In this document: piece by piece, positions 1-5,423 of the stretch | Position numbering within the stretch: position 1 is the first letter of the stretch | Layout: every line of letters begins with the position of its first letter | Assembly: GCA_002358835.1 (NCBI GenBank) | Contig: DEPP01000139.1 | Coordinates: 1 to 8,040 of the forward strand | From: Bacteroidales bacterium UBA3389 | GTDB taxonomy: Bacteria; Bacteroidota; Bacteroidia; Bacteroidales; P3 | Length of the DNA: 8,040 nt | Direction: 5' to 3' | Translations under genes and position numbers: made by a program | Notes under the pieces: generated by a model | Seen by the model: the letters and a program-made list of their open reading frames with translations, nothing else | Told to the model about the DNA's origin: nothing | The model's database searches: none

Positions 1-567
1 AATCACTTCGGAATCAAGTGTCACAGCAATTGGCAAGGCAATACATTTCACAAAGACGATGATAAGAAAAACGAATGCTTCAGAGCGTACGACTCCCCCG
101 AAGAATCATTTGAAGATCATGCCTTATTTCTGAAAAAGAAACGATATGCCGATCTTTTCGATCTTGACATAAGAGATTACGAAGGCTGGGCTAAGGGTTT
201 GAAACAAGCAGGCTATGCAACCAATCCAAAATACCCTCAATTGCTTATTGATTTAATAGAGAAATATAGCCTTCAGGACTTAGACAATATGGAGAATGAA
301 AAAACCGAACCGGCAATCGCTCAAAACGAAGCTATAAATCAAACGAATTCTTTCGCCGTTTCAGCTCCTTCAAATCAAGTTTCAGAAAATCAAAACGAAG
401 TTTCAGAAGAACAAAACGAGGTTTCAGTTTATCAATATGAAAGAAAGCGACACAGCCTCTCGTCTTATTGGGCTAAAAAGGCTGCTTTAAGAAAAGCTGA
501 CAAAGATTCAAAATCTCGAATACAGCCAAGCAATAAACGCAGAACACTTTTTGGCAAACGAAAATAA
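1..567 (+). CDS. Glucosaminidase-domain peptidoglycan hydrolase, 5'-truncated by the window
   Basis: The frame is open from base 1 and stops at TAA 565-567, giving 188 visible residues; the true start lies upstream, and the first internal ATG (199) is not the start. It opens with NHFGIKC, the conserved N-x-F-G-I-K segment of the glucosaminidase/FlgJ-like family (PF01832), which cleaves N-acetylglucosamine linkages in peptidoglycan. The catalytic Glu normally lies just before this segment and is therefore outside the window. Further family-like stretches follow: FRAYDSPEESFEDHA at about residues 35-49 and the GWAKGLKQAGYATNPKYP stretch at about 62-79. After about residue 95 the domain ends and a polar tail begins, with tandem heptads rich in Q, N, E, S and V (about 121-148) and a strongly basic end (KRK at the C-terminus). 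Many Bacteroidetes relatives carry LysM domains at this position; none is visible here. It is presumably exported, but the signal peptide is out of view. It converges on the acyltransferase gene with a 26-bp gap and no obvious terminator. Confidence 0.9.
   Translation, partial: NHFGIKCHSNWQGNTFHKDDDKKNECFRAYDSPEESFEDHALFLKKKRYADLFDLDIRDYEGWAKGLKQAGYATNPKYPQLLIDLIEKYSLQDLDNMENEKTEPAIAQNEAINQTNSFAVSAPSNQVSENQNEVSEEQNEVSVYQYERKRHSLSSYWAKKAALRKADKDSKSRIQPSNKRRTLFGKRK
361..444 (+). repeat. 21-nt tandem repeat coding heptads in the glucosaminidase tail
   Basis: Four consecutive 21-nt units (361-381, 382-402, 403-423, 424-444) all begin with TCAG and encode SAPSNQV, SENQNEV, SEEQNEV and SVYQYER. 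The two central units match at 18 of 21 bases; the outer two are degenerate. The unit length is a multiple of three, so unit gain or loss would keep the frame. It probably forms a flexible linker or wall-contacting tail after the catalytic domain. Confidence 0.75.
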
Positions 568-593
568 AGACAAAATCAAACGATTCGGGTTTA

Positions 594-1724
594 CTACTTC
601 ATATTGTTTGAAGCCAAAGTTTTCTTCTTGCTAATTCCAAATACGCACCAACGAACAAACGGAATACGTCTTAGTGTCTCATAAATAATTGGGGACAATA
701 CAAATACAGATATTGTTAATACAACATAGATTACAAGAGGCTGTAAATCTGTGTAAACTTTCAACATATAGCCTATTGAAGCCACCGGGATGTAATGCAC
801 AATGTATATTCCAAAACTTGATTTAGTCATATAGTTTGCAAATTTGGAAGTTGTGTTTCCCCAACGACGGAATACGCCAACAAGTCCCACGGTCATAAAC
901 CAAGTATAGGCAATATTCATTGGACTTTGTAAATATTTCGGAGACGTATTATCTTGTCCAAATGTTGTTATCGTAAGCACAAAACCTAAAATCAAAGCAA
1001 TAGATATCAGATACAATGCATACTTTCCTAAAATCTCTTGCACCTTATTGTGAGAGAAAACGAAATAACCCATTAAGAAAGGAATTAAATAATTCAAAGG
1101 CTTATACAAATTCAATAGTCCGTCAAAAGATTCTGCTCTTGGATTTGAAATAAGGGTGAATGAACCCACGTAAAGCAAAAGTCCTAAGAGTATTATAGGA
1201 ATAATTCCTATTTTTTCGCAAGCTTGCCATAGTTTATCCTTTTTATCAAATTTACGAATCAAAAGAAGAATGATTGAAAACAACCATAAATCTTGAATAA
1301 ACCAAAGAGGGCCGATTCCACTTACACTCCAAATGAAATATTTTATAAATACAGGCATTTCTTCGGGGAAAACAGGACTTCCATTAGTCAAAGAAGCTCC
1401 TTGCGAGTTGAAAAATCCCGTAATCCAATGAAGAATAAATAGTCCTAATGTTGCAGGCACAAGTAGTTTTCTTGTTCTTGAAGCAAGGAATTGTTTAGAG
1501 GAAATCTTTTCTAAACTATATCGCGAACTTATTCCTGCAATTAAAAACATCAACATCATAAACCAAGGATATAAAACATACATTACGATGTCTTGATATT
1601 GATTTCCGCCAAATCCTCCAATGCCTCCGAATACTCCTTTATTATTATAGAAGTATATAACGTGATAAAACAAAACCGAAAGCACGATAACCCAACGTAA
1701 ATTGTCTAACCAATGTTTTCTCAT
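594..1724 (-). CDS. Acyltransferase-3 family integral membrane protein
   Basis: This is a 376-residue, very hydrophobic protein with roughly ten membrane segments, the usual size and shape for the acyltransferase-3 family (PF01757; OafA, MdoC and NolL-like). These proteins move acyl groups across or at the membrane onto sugars, glycans or lipids. The N-terminus HWLDNLRWVIVLSVLFYH holds the family's R-x10-H motif (Arg10 and His21), with His21 the expected catalytic residue in the first membrane helix. A second family-like stretch is GISSRYSLEK...FLASRTRKLLVP at about residues 64-91. The acceptor substrate cannot be told from sequence. The start ATG (1724-1722) overlaps the stop of the AbrB-like gene as ATGA, and an AAGGAGG lies six bases upstream, which is unusual for Bacteroidetes. 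Translation is therefore likely coupled to the regulator gene. No glycan-biosynthesis neighbours are visible. Confidence 0.88.
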   Translation of the reverse strand: MRKHWLDNLRWVIVLSVLFYHVIYFYNNKGVFGGIGGFGGNQYQDIVMYVLYPWFMMLMFLIAGISSRYSLEKISSKQFLASRTRKLLVPATLGLFILHWITGFFNSQGASLTNGSPVFPEEMPVFIKYFIWSVSGIGPLWFIQDLWLFSIILLLIRKFDKKDKLWQACEKIGIIPIILLGLLLYVGSFTLISNPRAESFDGLLNLYKPLNYLIPFLMGYFVFSHNKVQEILGKYALYLISIALILGFVLTITTFGQDNTSPKYLQSPMNIAYTWFMTVGLVGVFRRWGNTTSKFANYMTKSSFGIYIVHYIPVASIGYMLKVYTDLQPLVIYVVLTISVFVLSPIIYETLRRIPFVRWCVFGISKKKTLASNNMK

Positions 1725-1930
1725 TTTGCCCCTCCTTCCATTATATCATCAATTGCACTTTGGAATATCTCGGTTTTCACCAATGCCATTCCATTTTTGT
1801 CTCCAAGAAGTAGGAGTGCATCACCCGGTTTAATGTCATAAACCTTTCTTGCTTCTTTTGGAATTACTATCTGCCCCTTATCTCCGACCTTTACTACGCC
1901 AAAGATATATTTTTCTTCTTTCTGTTGCAT
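1721..1930 (-). CDS. AbrB/SpoVT-type small DNA-binding protein
   Basis: This 69-residue protein contains VGDKGQIVIPKEARKVYDIKPGD at about residues 15-37, the hallmark of the swapped-hairpin AbrB/MazE/SpoVT fold (PF04014), which dimerises and binds DNA. The C-terminal part (FQSAIDDIMEGGAK) is a short helix-like tail. The length is typical for single-domain AbrB-like regulators. It is the first gene of a two-gene minus-strand operon and its last codons double as the Shine-Dalgarno of the downstream acyltransferase, so the two are likely co-regulated; autoregulation is plausible but inferred. It could be mistaken for a MazE-type antitoxin, but the partner is a membrane acyltransferase rather than a small RNase toxin. 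The ATG at 1930 is chosen because a good promoter lies about 27 bp upstream and there is no earlier in-frame start. Confidence 0.88.
   Translation of the reverse strand: MQQKEEKYIFGVVKVGDKGQIVIPKEARKVYDIKPGDALLLLGDKNGMALVKTEIFQSAIDDIMEGGAK
1729..1739 (-). promoter_or_regulatory. Strong Shine-Dalgarno for the acyltransferase gene
   Basis: On the minus strand the last codons of the AbrB-like gene read GGAAGGAGGGG, six bases between AAGGAGG and the ATG of the acyltransferase. This is a canonical ribosome binding site with ideal spacing. Most other starts in the window have no such site, as expected for Bacteroidetes, so this one stands out and supports the ATG at 1724 and coupled translation. 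Confidence 0.8.
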
Positions 1931-1956
1931 AAGTTCGAAAAGTTAGAAATTTCCCA

Positions 1957-1985
1957 CAAAATTACAATAAATTTTCTAAAAGCAA
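1957..1985 (-). promoter_or_regulatory. Bacteroidetes-type promoter for the AbrB-acyltransferase operon
   Basis: On the minus strand TAATTTTG (1964-1957) fits the -7 consensus TAnnTTTG exactly. TTG at 1985-1983 lies 18 bases upstream and fits the -33 element. Transcription would start near 1950, giving a leader of about 20 bases before the ATG at 1930. Confidence 0.7.
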
Positions 1986-2007
1986 TGAAAAAACGAAAAA
2001 AAATAAA

Positions 2008-2099
2008 AGAAAAACAACTCTTTGTTTTAATTTTCTGAATTCAAGAAAGAATATCGCGAAATCAAGAAACAATTTTCTGAAACAAAGAGTTGTTTTTCT
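2008..2099 (-). terminator. 20-bp perfect inverted repeat, probable terminator of the cat-like gene
   Basis: The arms 2008-2027 and 2080-2099 are perfect reverse complements (AGAAAAACAACTCTTTGTTT against its partner), separated by 52 bases. Read on the minus strand, the second arm is followed by a very T-rich stretch (2008 down to about 1983), so it can act as a factor-independent terminator after the cat-like gene, although the loop is long for one. It sits between that gene (stop at 2148) and the AbrB promoter and would insulate the two. It contains one copy of the dispersed 57-nt element described separately. A small palindromic mobile relic is an alternative reading. Confidence 0.6.
2015..2071 (-). 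repeat. Dispersed 57-nt element, copy 1
   Basis: Read on the minus strand from 2071 to 2015, this matches 6813-6869 on the plus strand without gaps: the first 14 bases (TGTTTCTTGATTTC) and the last 25 are identical and 7 of the 18 middle bases agree, for 46 of 57. It is downstream of the cat-like gene in sense orientation. Its last bases form one arm of the surrounding 20-bp inverted repeat. Confidence 0.75.
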
Positions 2100-2147
2100 A
2101 AAACTTGATGTTGTTAATTCAGGATAATGTATTATCGTTTTTTCCCT

Positions 2148-2765
2148 TTATAAAGACTTTATTTCTTTTTGCAATAGCTCAAAAAATCCGGCACCCTGCC
2201 CACCGTCCATCTGCACATGATGAAATTGAAAGGAGATAGGTAATAAGGTTTTGAAGAAATGCTTACGGTATTTTCCCCACATAAGCATAGGATTTGAGAA
2301 TTTATCTGTGTATTGATTGACAATAGCATCCAATTCTGTTGCAACAACAGCCGAAGTTCCTATAATCATATAATCTTCCAAAAAAACGCTTTCACAAGAC
2401 TTTGCCACCGTTTGAGTCAATCGCAGATAATCCGCATTAAAACGTGATAAGTCTTCATCAAAAGCAATATCGCAAGAGTTTATTCCTCCTTTCACATTAT
2501 TGACAATCACATTCACTGCCAAAGAATCGTATTTGAACAATTTTTCTTTTTGAGGTAAGAGATAAAATTCTTCGATTCCTTTTGCGGTTTTACCAATACA
2601 CCAACACAAAAGCATATTCGGTTTGAGTCTTTTTCGCTTCGCAAACCTACACAATCGGCTTATATCGAATGTTTTTGTGATTGTAACCATCGGCATCGGA
2701 GATTTAATCCACAGCTCAAAAGCTTCAGCACGAGGAGTCTGCTTCGGATCGATTTCTTGCTTCAT
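2148..2765 (-). CDS. CatA-like O-acetyltransferase (chloramphenicol acetyltransferase superfamily)
   Basis: The 205-residue product ends with FHHVQMDGG (about 181-189), the HHxxxDG active-site motif of the CAT fold (PF00302); His183 would be the catalytic base and Asp187 the structural partner. Such enzymes form trimers and transfer acetyl from acetyl-CoA to a hydroxyl. The length matches CAT proteins (about 210-220). The N-terminal MKQEIDPKQTPRAEAFE followed by WIKSPMPMVTIT is typical of CatA-like proteins, so I place the start at 2765 rather than at the upstream in-frame ATG at 2843. The extra 26 residues look unlike the family, and a -7 promoter box lies inside that stretch. The region before the active site differs from classical CAT: GTSAVVATE stands where the S-x-x-P-W segment is expected. 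Chloramphenicol resistance should therefore not be assumed; the natural acceptor is unknown. It is divergent from hydF. Confidence 0.85.
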   Translation of the reverse strand: MKQEIDPKQTPRAEAFELWIKSPMPMVTITKTFDISRLCRFAKRKRLKPNMLLCWCIGKTAKGIEEFYLLPQKEKLFKYDSLAVNVIVNNVKGGINSCDIAFDEDLSRFNADYLRLTQTVAKSCESVFLEDYMIIGTSAVVATELDAIVNQYTDKFSNPMLMWGKYRKHFFKTLLPISFQFHHVQMDGGQGAGFFELLQKEIKSL

Positions 2766-2782
2766 TTGAAAATGTTTTTTTG

Positions 2783-2790
2783 CAAAGATA
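2783..2790 (-). promoter_or_regulatory. -7 promoter box of the cat-like gene
   Basis: The minus strand reads TATCTTTG here, an exact match to TAnnTTTG. No well-spaced -33 TTG is visible; the nearest TTTG is only 12 bases upstream. Transcription would start near 2778, just before the ATG at 2765, and this argues against the longer start at 2843. Confidence 0.5.
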
Positions 2791-2901
2791 ACAGATTGTT
2801 TACAAATATGGCGGCTTTTCTTTTTGATATTAGGAAATTTCATTAGCCATATTTAGCAATTTAATACCATTTCAATAAGGATAAATTCGCAATCTATTTA
2901 T

Positions 2902-2909
2902 TAACTTTG
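2902..2909 (+). promoter_or_regulatory. -7 promoter box of hydF
   Basis: TAACTTTG matches TAnnTTTG exactly. The -33 region has no clear TTG, so the promoter may be weak or activator-dependent. The predicted start near 2915 gives a leader of about 55 bases before the ATG at 2971, and this leader contains the palindrome at 2920-2945. Confidence 0.5.
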
Positions 2910-2919
2910 CAGAAAAATT

Positions 2920-2945
2920 ACTTTGATTCAAAGTTTCGTTGAATC
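2920..2945 (+). promoter_or_regulatory. Overlapping palindromes in the hydF leader, possible operator or leader hairpin
   Basis: ACTTTGATTCAAAGT (2920-2934) is a perfect 15-base palindrome around a single central base. Overlapping it, GATTCAA (2925-2931) pairs with TTGAATC (2939-2945) across a 7-base loop. The first would suit a dimeric DNA-binding protein just downstream of the transcription start; the second could form an RNA hairpin. It does not fit the FNR consensus TTGATnnnnATCAA. A regulatory role is inferred. Confidence 0.4.
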
Positions 2946-2970
2946 TAAAAACAACAAAAGCATAGTCGAT

Positions 2971-4173
2971 ATGGATAATAAAACGAAAGACAACAGAAAA
3001 CATATAGGCTTTTTCGGAAGATGCAATGTCGGAAAGAGCAGTCTGATAAATGCTTTGGCAGGTCAGAAAATCTCTATCGTATCTTCTCAAAGCGGAACAA
3101 CGACCGACGTAGTCAAAAAGAGTATCGAACTGCATGGAATCGGTGCAACAGTACTTTTAGACACAGCTGGGCTTGACGACATCTCAGAATTGGGACAACA
3201 AAGAATCGAAAGCAGTAAGCATGCCTTGAGTCTGGTCGATGCGGCTGTGCTTGTGGTAAGCGAAAACCGCTTTTCAGAACTCGAAATCGAGTTTTTAGAA
3301 AAATGCAACAGCCTGAAAGTGCCTTATATCGTGATTTACAACAAACAAGACATCGAAAAGGCAACCGAAAACACGATTACGAAAATTCAAGAACATACAA
3401 AAAACACACCATTCATACTTTCCGATCATTCGCAAGCGGAAATGGAAAAACTATCCGAGCGTTTGAAAACCATATTACAAGAAAACGAAATAGAGAAACG
3501 CACACCTTTGCAAGGTATTGTAAAGCAAGGCGACATCATTCTTTTGGTTGCTCCAATTGATTCTTCCGCTCCGCAAGGCAGATTGATATTACCACAAGTT
3601 CAAACGATAAGAGATGCCTTGGATAAGGCGTGTATCTGTATCGTTGTCAAAGAAACAGAATTGCAATACACTCTTGAAACGAAGAAAATAAAGCCTGATT
3701 TGATTGTAACAGACTCTCAGGTATTCGGTTTTGTAAGCAAAATCGTTCCGAACGAAATTCCTTTGACAAGCTTTTCGGTTTTACTTTCAAGGATGAAAGG
3801 TGCGTTTGACGAGTATTTGAAAGGAACGTATCATCTTGACAAATTGAAAGACGGCGATAAGGTTTTGATGTTGGAAAGTTGCACTCACCAACCAACTTGT
3901 GAAGATATAGGAAGAGTAAAACTGCCGATGATGATTCGCAAATACACAGGCAAAGACATAAAATGCGAAGCCGTAAGCGGATTAGACAGAATCGAAACTC
4001 CACTTTCAGAATACGCAATGATCATTCAATGTGGCGGTTGTGTCGCTACCGCAAAACAAATTCATTCAAGGCTGAAACCCGCATTGGATATGGGAATTGC
4101 GGTAAGTAATTACGGCTTGGCGATAGCCTATATGAACGGAATATTCGAGCGAGTTACGGCTATATTCAAATAA
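2971..4173 (+). CDS. hydF: [FeFe]-hydrogenase maturation GTPase HydF
   Basis: This is a 400-residue cytoplasmic GTPase that acts as scaffold and carrier for the 2Fe subcluster of [FeFe]-hydrogenase, working with the radical-SAM enzymes HydE and HydG. The N-terminal GTPase domain (about 11-170) shows the P-loop GRCNVGKSS (16-24), SGTTTD switch I (41-46), DTAG (64-67) and NKQD (124-127). A dimerisation region follows, then a C-terminal cluster domain with CTH (Cys304, His306) and CGGC (Cys354, Cys357), fitting the family pattern CxHx(46-53)HCxxC except that the second His is Gln353. A TTG at 2923 would add 16 residues, but it lies within the leader palindrome and close to the predicted transcription start; ATG 2971 fits better. 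Length is normal. No hydE, hydG or hydrogenase gene is next to it here. Its promoter is separate from that of the following operon. Confidence 0.93.
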   Translation: MDNKTKDNRKHIGFFGRCNVGKSSLINALAGQKISIVSSQSGTTTDVVKKSIELHGIGATVLLDTAGLDDISELGQQRIESSKHALSLVDAAVLVVSENRFSELEIEFLEKCNSLKVPYIVIYNKQDIEKATENTITKIQEHTKNTPFILSDHSQAEMEKLSERLKTILQENEIEKRTPLQGIVKQGDIILLVAPIDSSAPQGRLILPQVQTIRDALDKACICIVVKETELQYTLETKKIKPDLIVTDSQVFGFVSKIVPNEIPLTSFSVLLSRMKGAFDEYLKGTYHLDKLKDGDKVLMLESCTHQPTCEDIGRVKLPMMIRKYTGKDIKCEAVSGLDRIETPLSEYAMIIQCGGCVATAKQIHSRLKPALDMGIAVSNYGLAIAYMNGIFERVTAIFK

Positions 4174-4189
4174 TTGCTTGAAAGAAAGA

Positions 4190-4219
4190 TTGCAGAATAA
4201 AAGAAAATGTGTAATTTTG
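4190..4219 (+). promoter_or_regulatory. Bacteroidetes-type promoter of the DUF4810-DUF799-radA operon
   Basis: TTG (4190-4192) and TAATTTTG (4212-4219) are 19 bases apart, an excellent fit to the -33/-7 consensus. Transcription would start near 4226, 19 bases before the ATG at 4245. It lies wholly in the 71-bp gap after hydF and separates the two units. Confidence 0.7.
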
Positions 4220-4244
4220 GGCTTTCTTAAAAACGGTACTTGAT

Positions 4245-4595
4245 ATGAAAAAGAGCATATTGGTGATTTTGTTATCTGTGTTTTGTTTTGCAGGGTGTCA
4301 AAAGGTACTTTACACTCACTACAACTACGATGAGTTGGTTTATTTCTATGCAAAAGCAGATAAAAAACTTGAAAACAAGGACATAAAAAAGCTTGTAAAA
4401 GCATACGAAAGAATAGTCGCTAATCCAAAAGGAGAAAACAATGTTCCACCTCCGGGATCCTATGCAGACTATGCTTATTTGCTGACATTGCAAGGAGAAA
4501 CCGAGAAAGCGAAAGAGTTTTTCCAAAAAGAATATGTTACTTATCCTGAAAGCAAAACTTATGTTGAATCGTTAATGCGAAAATTGGGCTTATGA
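4245..4595 (+). CDS. DUF4810-family lipoprotein
   Basis: This 116-residue protein starts with a lipoprotein signal: a KK n-region, a hydrophobic core, and lipobox FAGC with Cys18 as the lipidation site. The mature part contains YNYDELVYFYAK (about 27-38), VPPPGSYADYAYLL (about 67-80) and FFQKEYVTYPES (about 92-103), which I recognise as the pattern of DUF4810 (PF16068): a small helical, TPR-like protein with the conserved PPG and YPES features. It is anchored in the cell envelope. In many Gram-negatives it is encoded between a CsgG-family lipoprotein and a DUF799 (GNA1162-like) lipoprotein. Here the DUF799 gene follows with a 4-base ATGA overlap, but the CsgG gene is missing and hydF lies upstream instead. 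The molecular role of the family is unknown to me; a secretion or outer-membrane assembly role is only inferred from CsgG. Confidence 0.85.
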   Translation: MKKSILVILLSVFCFAGCQKVLYTHYNYDELVYFYAKADKKLENKDIKKLVKAYERIVANPKGENNVPPPGSYADYAYLLTLQGETEKAKEFFQKEYVTYPESKTYVESLMRKLGL

Positions 4596-5422
4596 AAAGA
4601 GTAATTTTATTTTTGATATTCTGCGTGCTGTTGTCTGCAAACGAAGGTTACGCTCAGATTCAAGAGATTCTAAAACAGCAGGACACCACAGTAACGGTCT
4701 TAAGTAAGAAAGAGCAAAAGCGATTGAAAAAAGAGCTCGAACAAAAACACGAACAGACCAAAGAGAAAAAAGATAATTTCATAACCAGAACTTGGTATAA
4801 GATATTCCCAAAAAAGGTTGAGCGTGATATTTCTTACAATCTGATGTATAAAGAAAAGCCTAAGACAATCATGGTAATGTATCCTTGGAACAGAAGCAAG
4901 GATGCGAATGCCGATGAGATGTTTTATGTTTCTATCTGTAAAGAATTGGTCGACAAAGGCTATTATGTATTACCTGCACTTAGCACTTTGACCGACTATA
5001 AGGTCGATACACTTTTCAATTCTCGCTATAGCAAGCAATCAGACGCAAAACAATTTCGTTCTTCTCACGGAGTGGATGCCGTTTTGTACGTAACGATTTT
5101 CACAGTCAAAAAAGAATGGTGGACAACCAACGTAAATATGAATGCCAAATACGACTTGGTTTCCACAAAATCGGGAGAGGTTTTATTCTCTCGCCATGCC
5201 GATTTCAATTATGACTCACAGATGCCACCGAAATCAAAAAGTTCGGATGGATTTATTGATGATGAGAAAGAGAATCATTTTCTCGGCATAAGCGAAAAGA
5301 TGCAACATTATTCTTTTTCCGACCTTCCGATTGGTCCATACCACAAAGACTACTTGTTAGATCAAAAGAGATTTTCCCACAAGAAAGAGATGAAATACAA
5401 AGTCAATGTAAAACCGAGCTAA
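4592..5422 (+). CDS. DUF799 / GNA1162-like periplasmic protein with charged N-terminal insert
   Basis: The 276-residue product begins with a signal peptide likely cleaved after Ala21 (GYA|Q); there is no lipobox Cys, unlike the lipidated Neisseria GNA1162. Residues about 38-60 are almost entirely charged (KKEQKRLKKELEQKHEQ and on) and probably form a coiled coil. The DUF799 (PF05643) domain runs from about 88 to 255: KTIMVMYPWNRSKDANAD, then LVDKGYYVLPA, HGVDAVLYVTIF, YDLVSTKSGEVLFS and LPIGPYHKDYL. This order and spacing fit the family, which has a TolB-N-like fold. It is translationally coupled to the DUF4810 lipoprotein, and radA begins one base after its stop. Together the two envelope proteins probably act in one complex. 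The extra charged segment and loss of the lipid anchor suggest a different attachment mode, perhaps through the DUF4810 partner. Confidence 0.8.
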   Translation: MKRVILFLIFCVLLSANEGYAQIQEILKQQDTTVTVLSKKEQKRLKKELEQKHEQTKEKKDNFITRTWYKIFPKKVERDISYNLMYKEKPKTIMVMYPWNRSKDANADEMFYVSICKELVDKGYYVLPALSTLTDYKVDTLFNSRYSKQSDAKQFRSSHGVDAVLYVTIFTVKKEWWTTNVNMNAKYDLVSTKSGEVLFSRHADFNYDSQMPPKSKSSDGFIDDEKENHFLGISEKMQHYSFSDLPIGPYHKDYLLDQKRFSHKKEMKYKVNVKPS

Positions 5423-5423
5423 A

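Noticed and set aside
1721..1930. AbrB-like protein as a MazE-type antitoxin
   Set aside because: The adjacent gene encodes a 376-residue membrane acyltransferase, not a small toxin; the layout does not fit a toxin-antitoxin pair.
2123..2142. GATAA-TGTA-TTATC hairpin followed by T-run, plus strand
   Set aside because: It looks like a weak terminator, but no plus-strand gene ends upstream of it; probably chance in AT-rich DNA.
2766..2843. 26-residue N-terminal extension of the CatA-like protein from the ATG at 2843
   Set aside because: The extension does not look like the family, and a TAnnTTTG box lies inside it; the MKQEIDPKQTPR start is family-like.
2923..2970. TTG start giving a 416-residue HydF
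   Set aside because: It lies within the leader palindrome and only about 14 bases after the -7 box; ATG 2971 gives a normal-length protein with the P-loop at the usual distance.
3647..4404. Minus-strand open frames overlapping hydF and the DUF4810 gene
   Set aside because: They are shadows of real plus-strand genes and have no recognisable domains or promoter.
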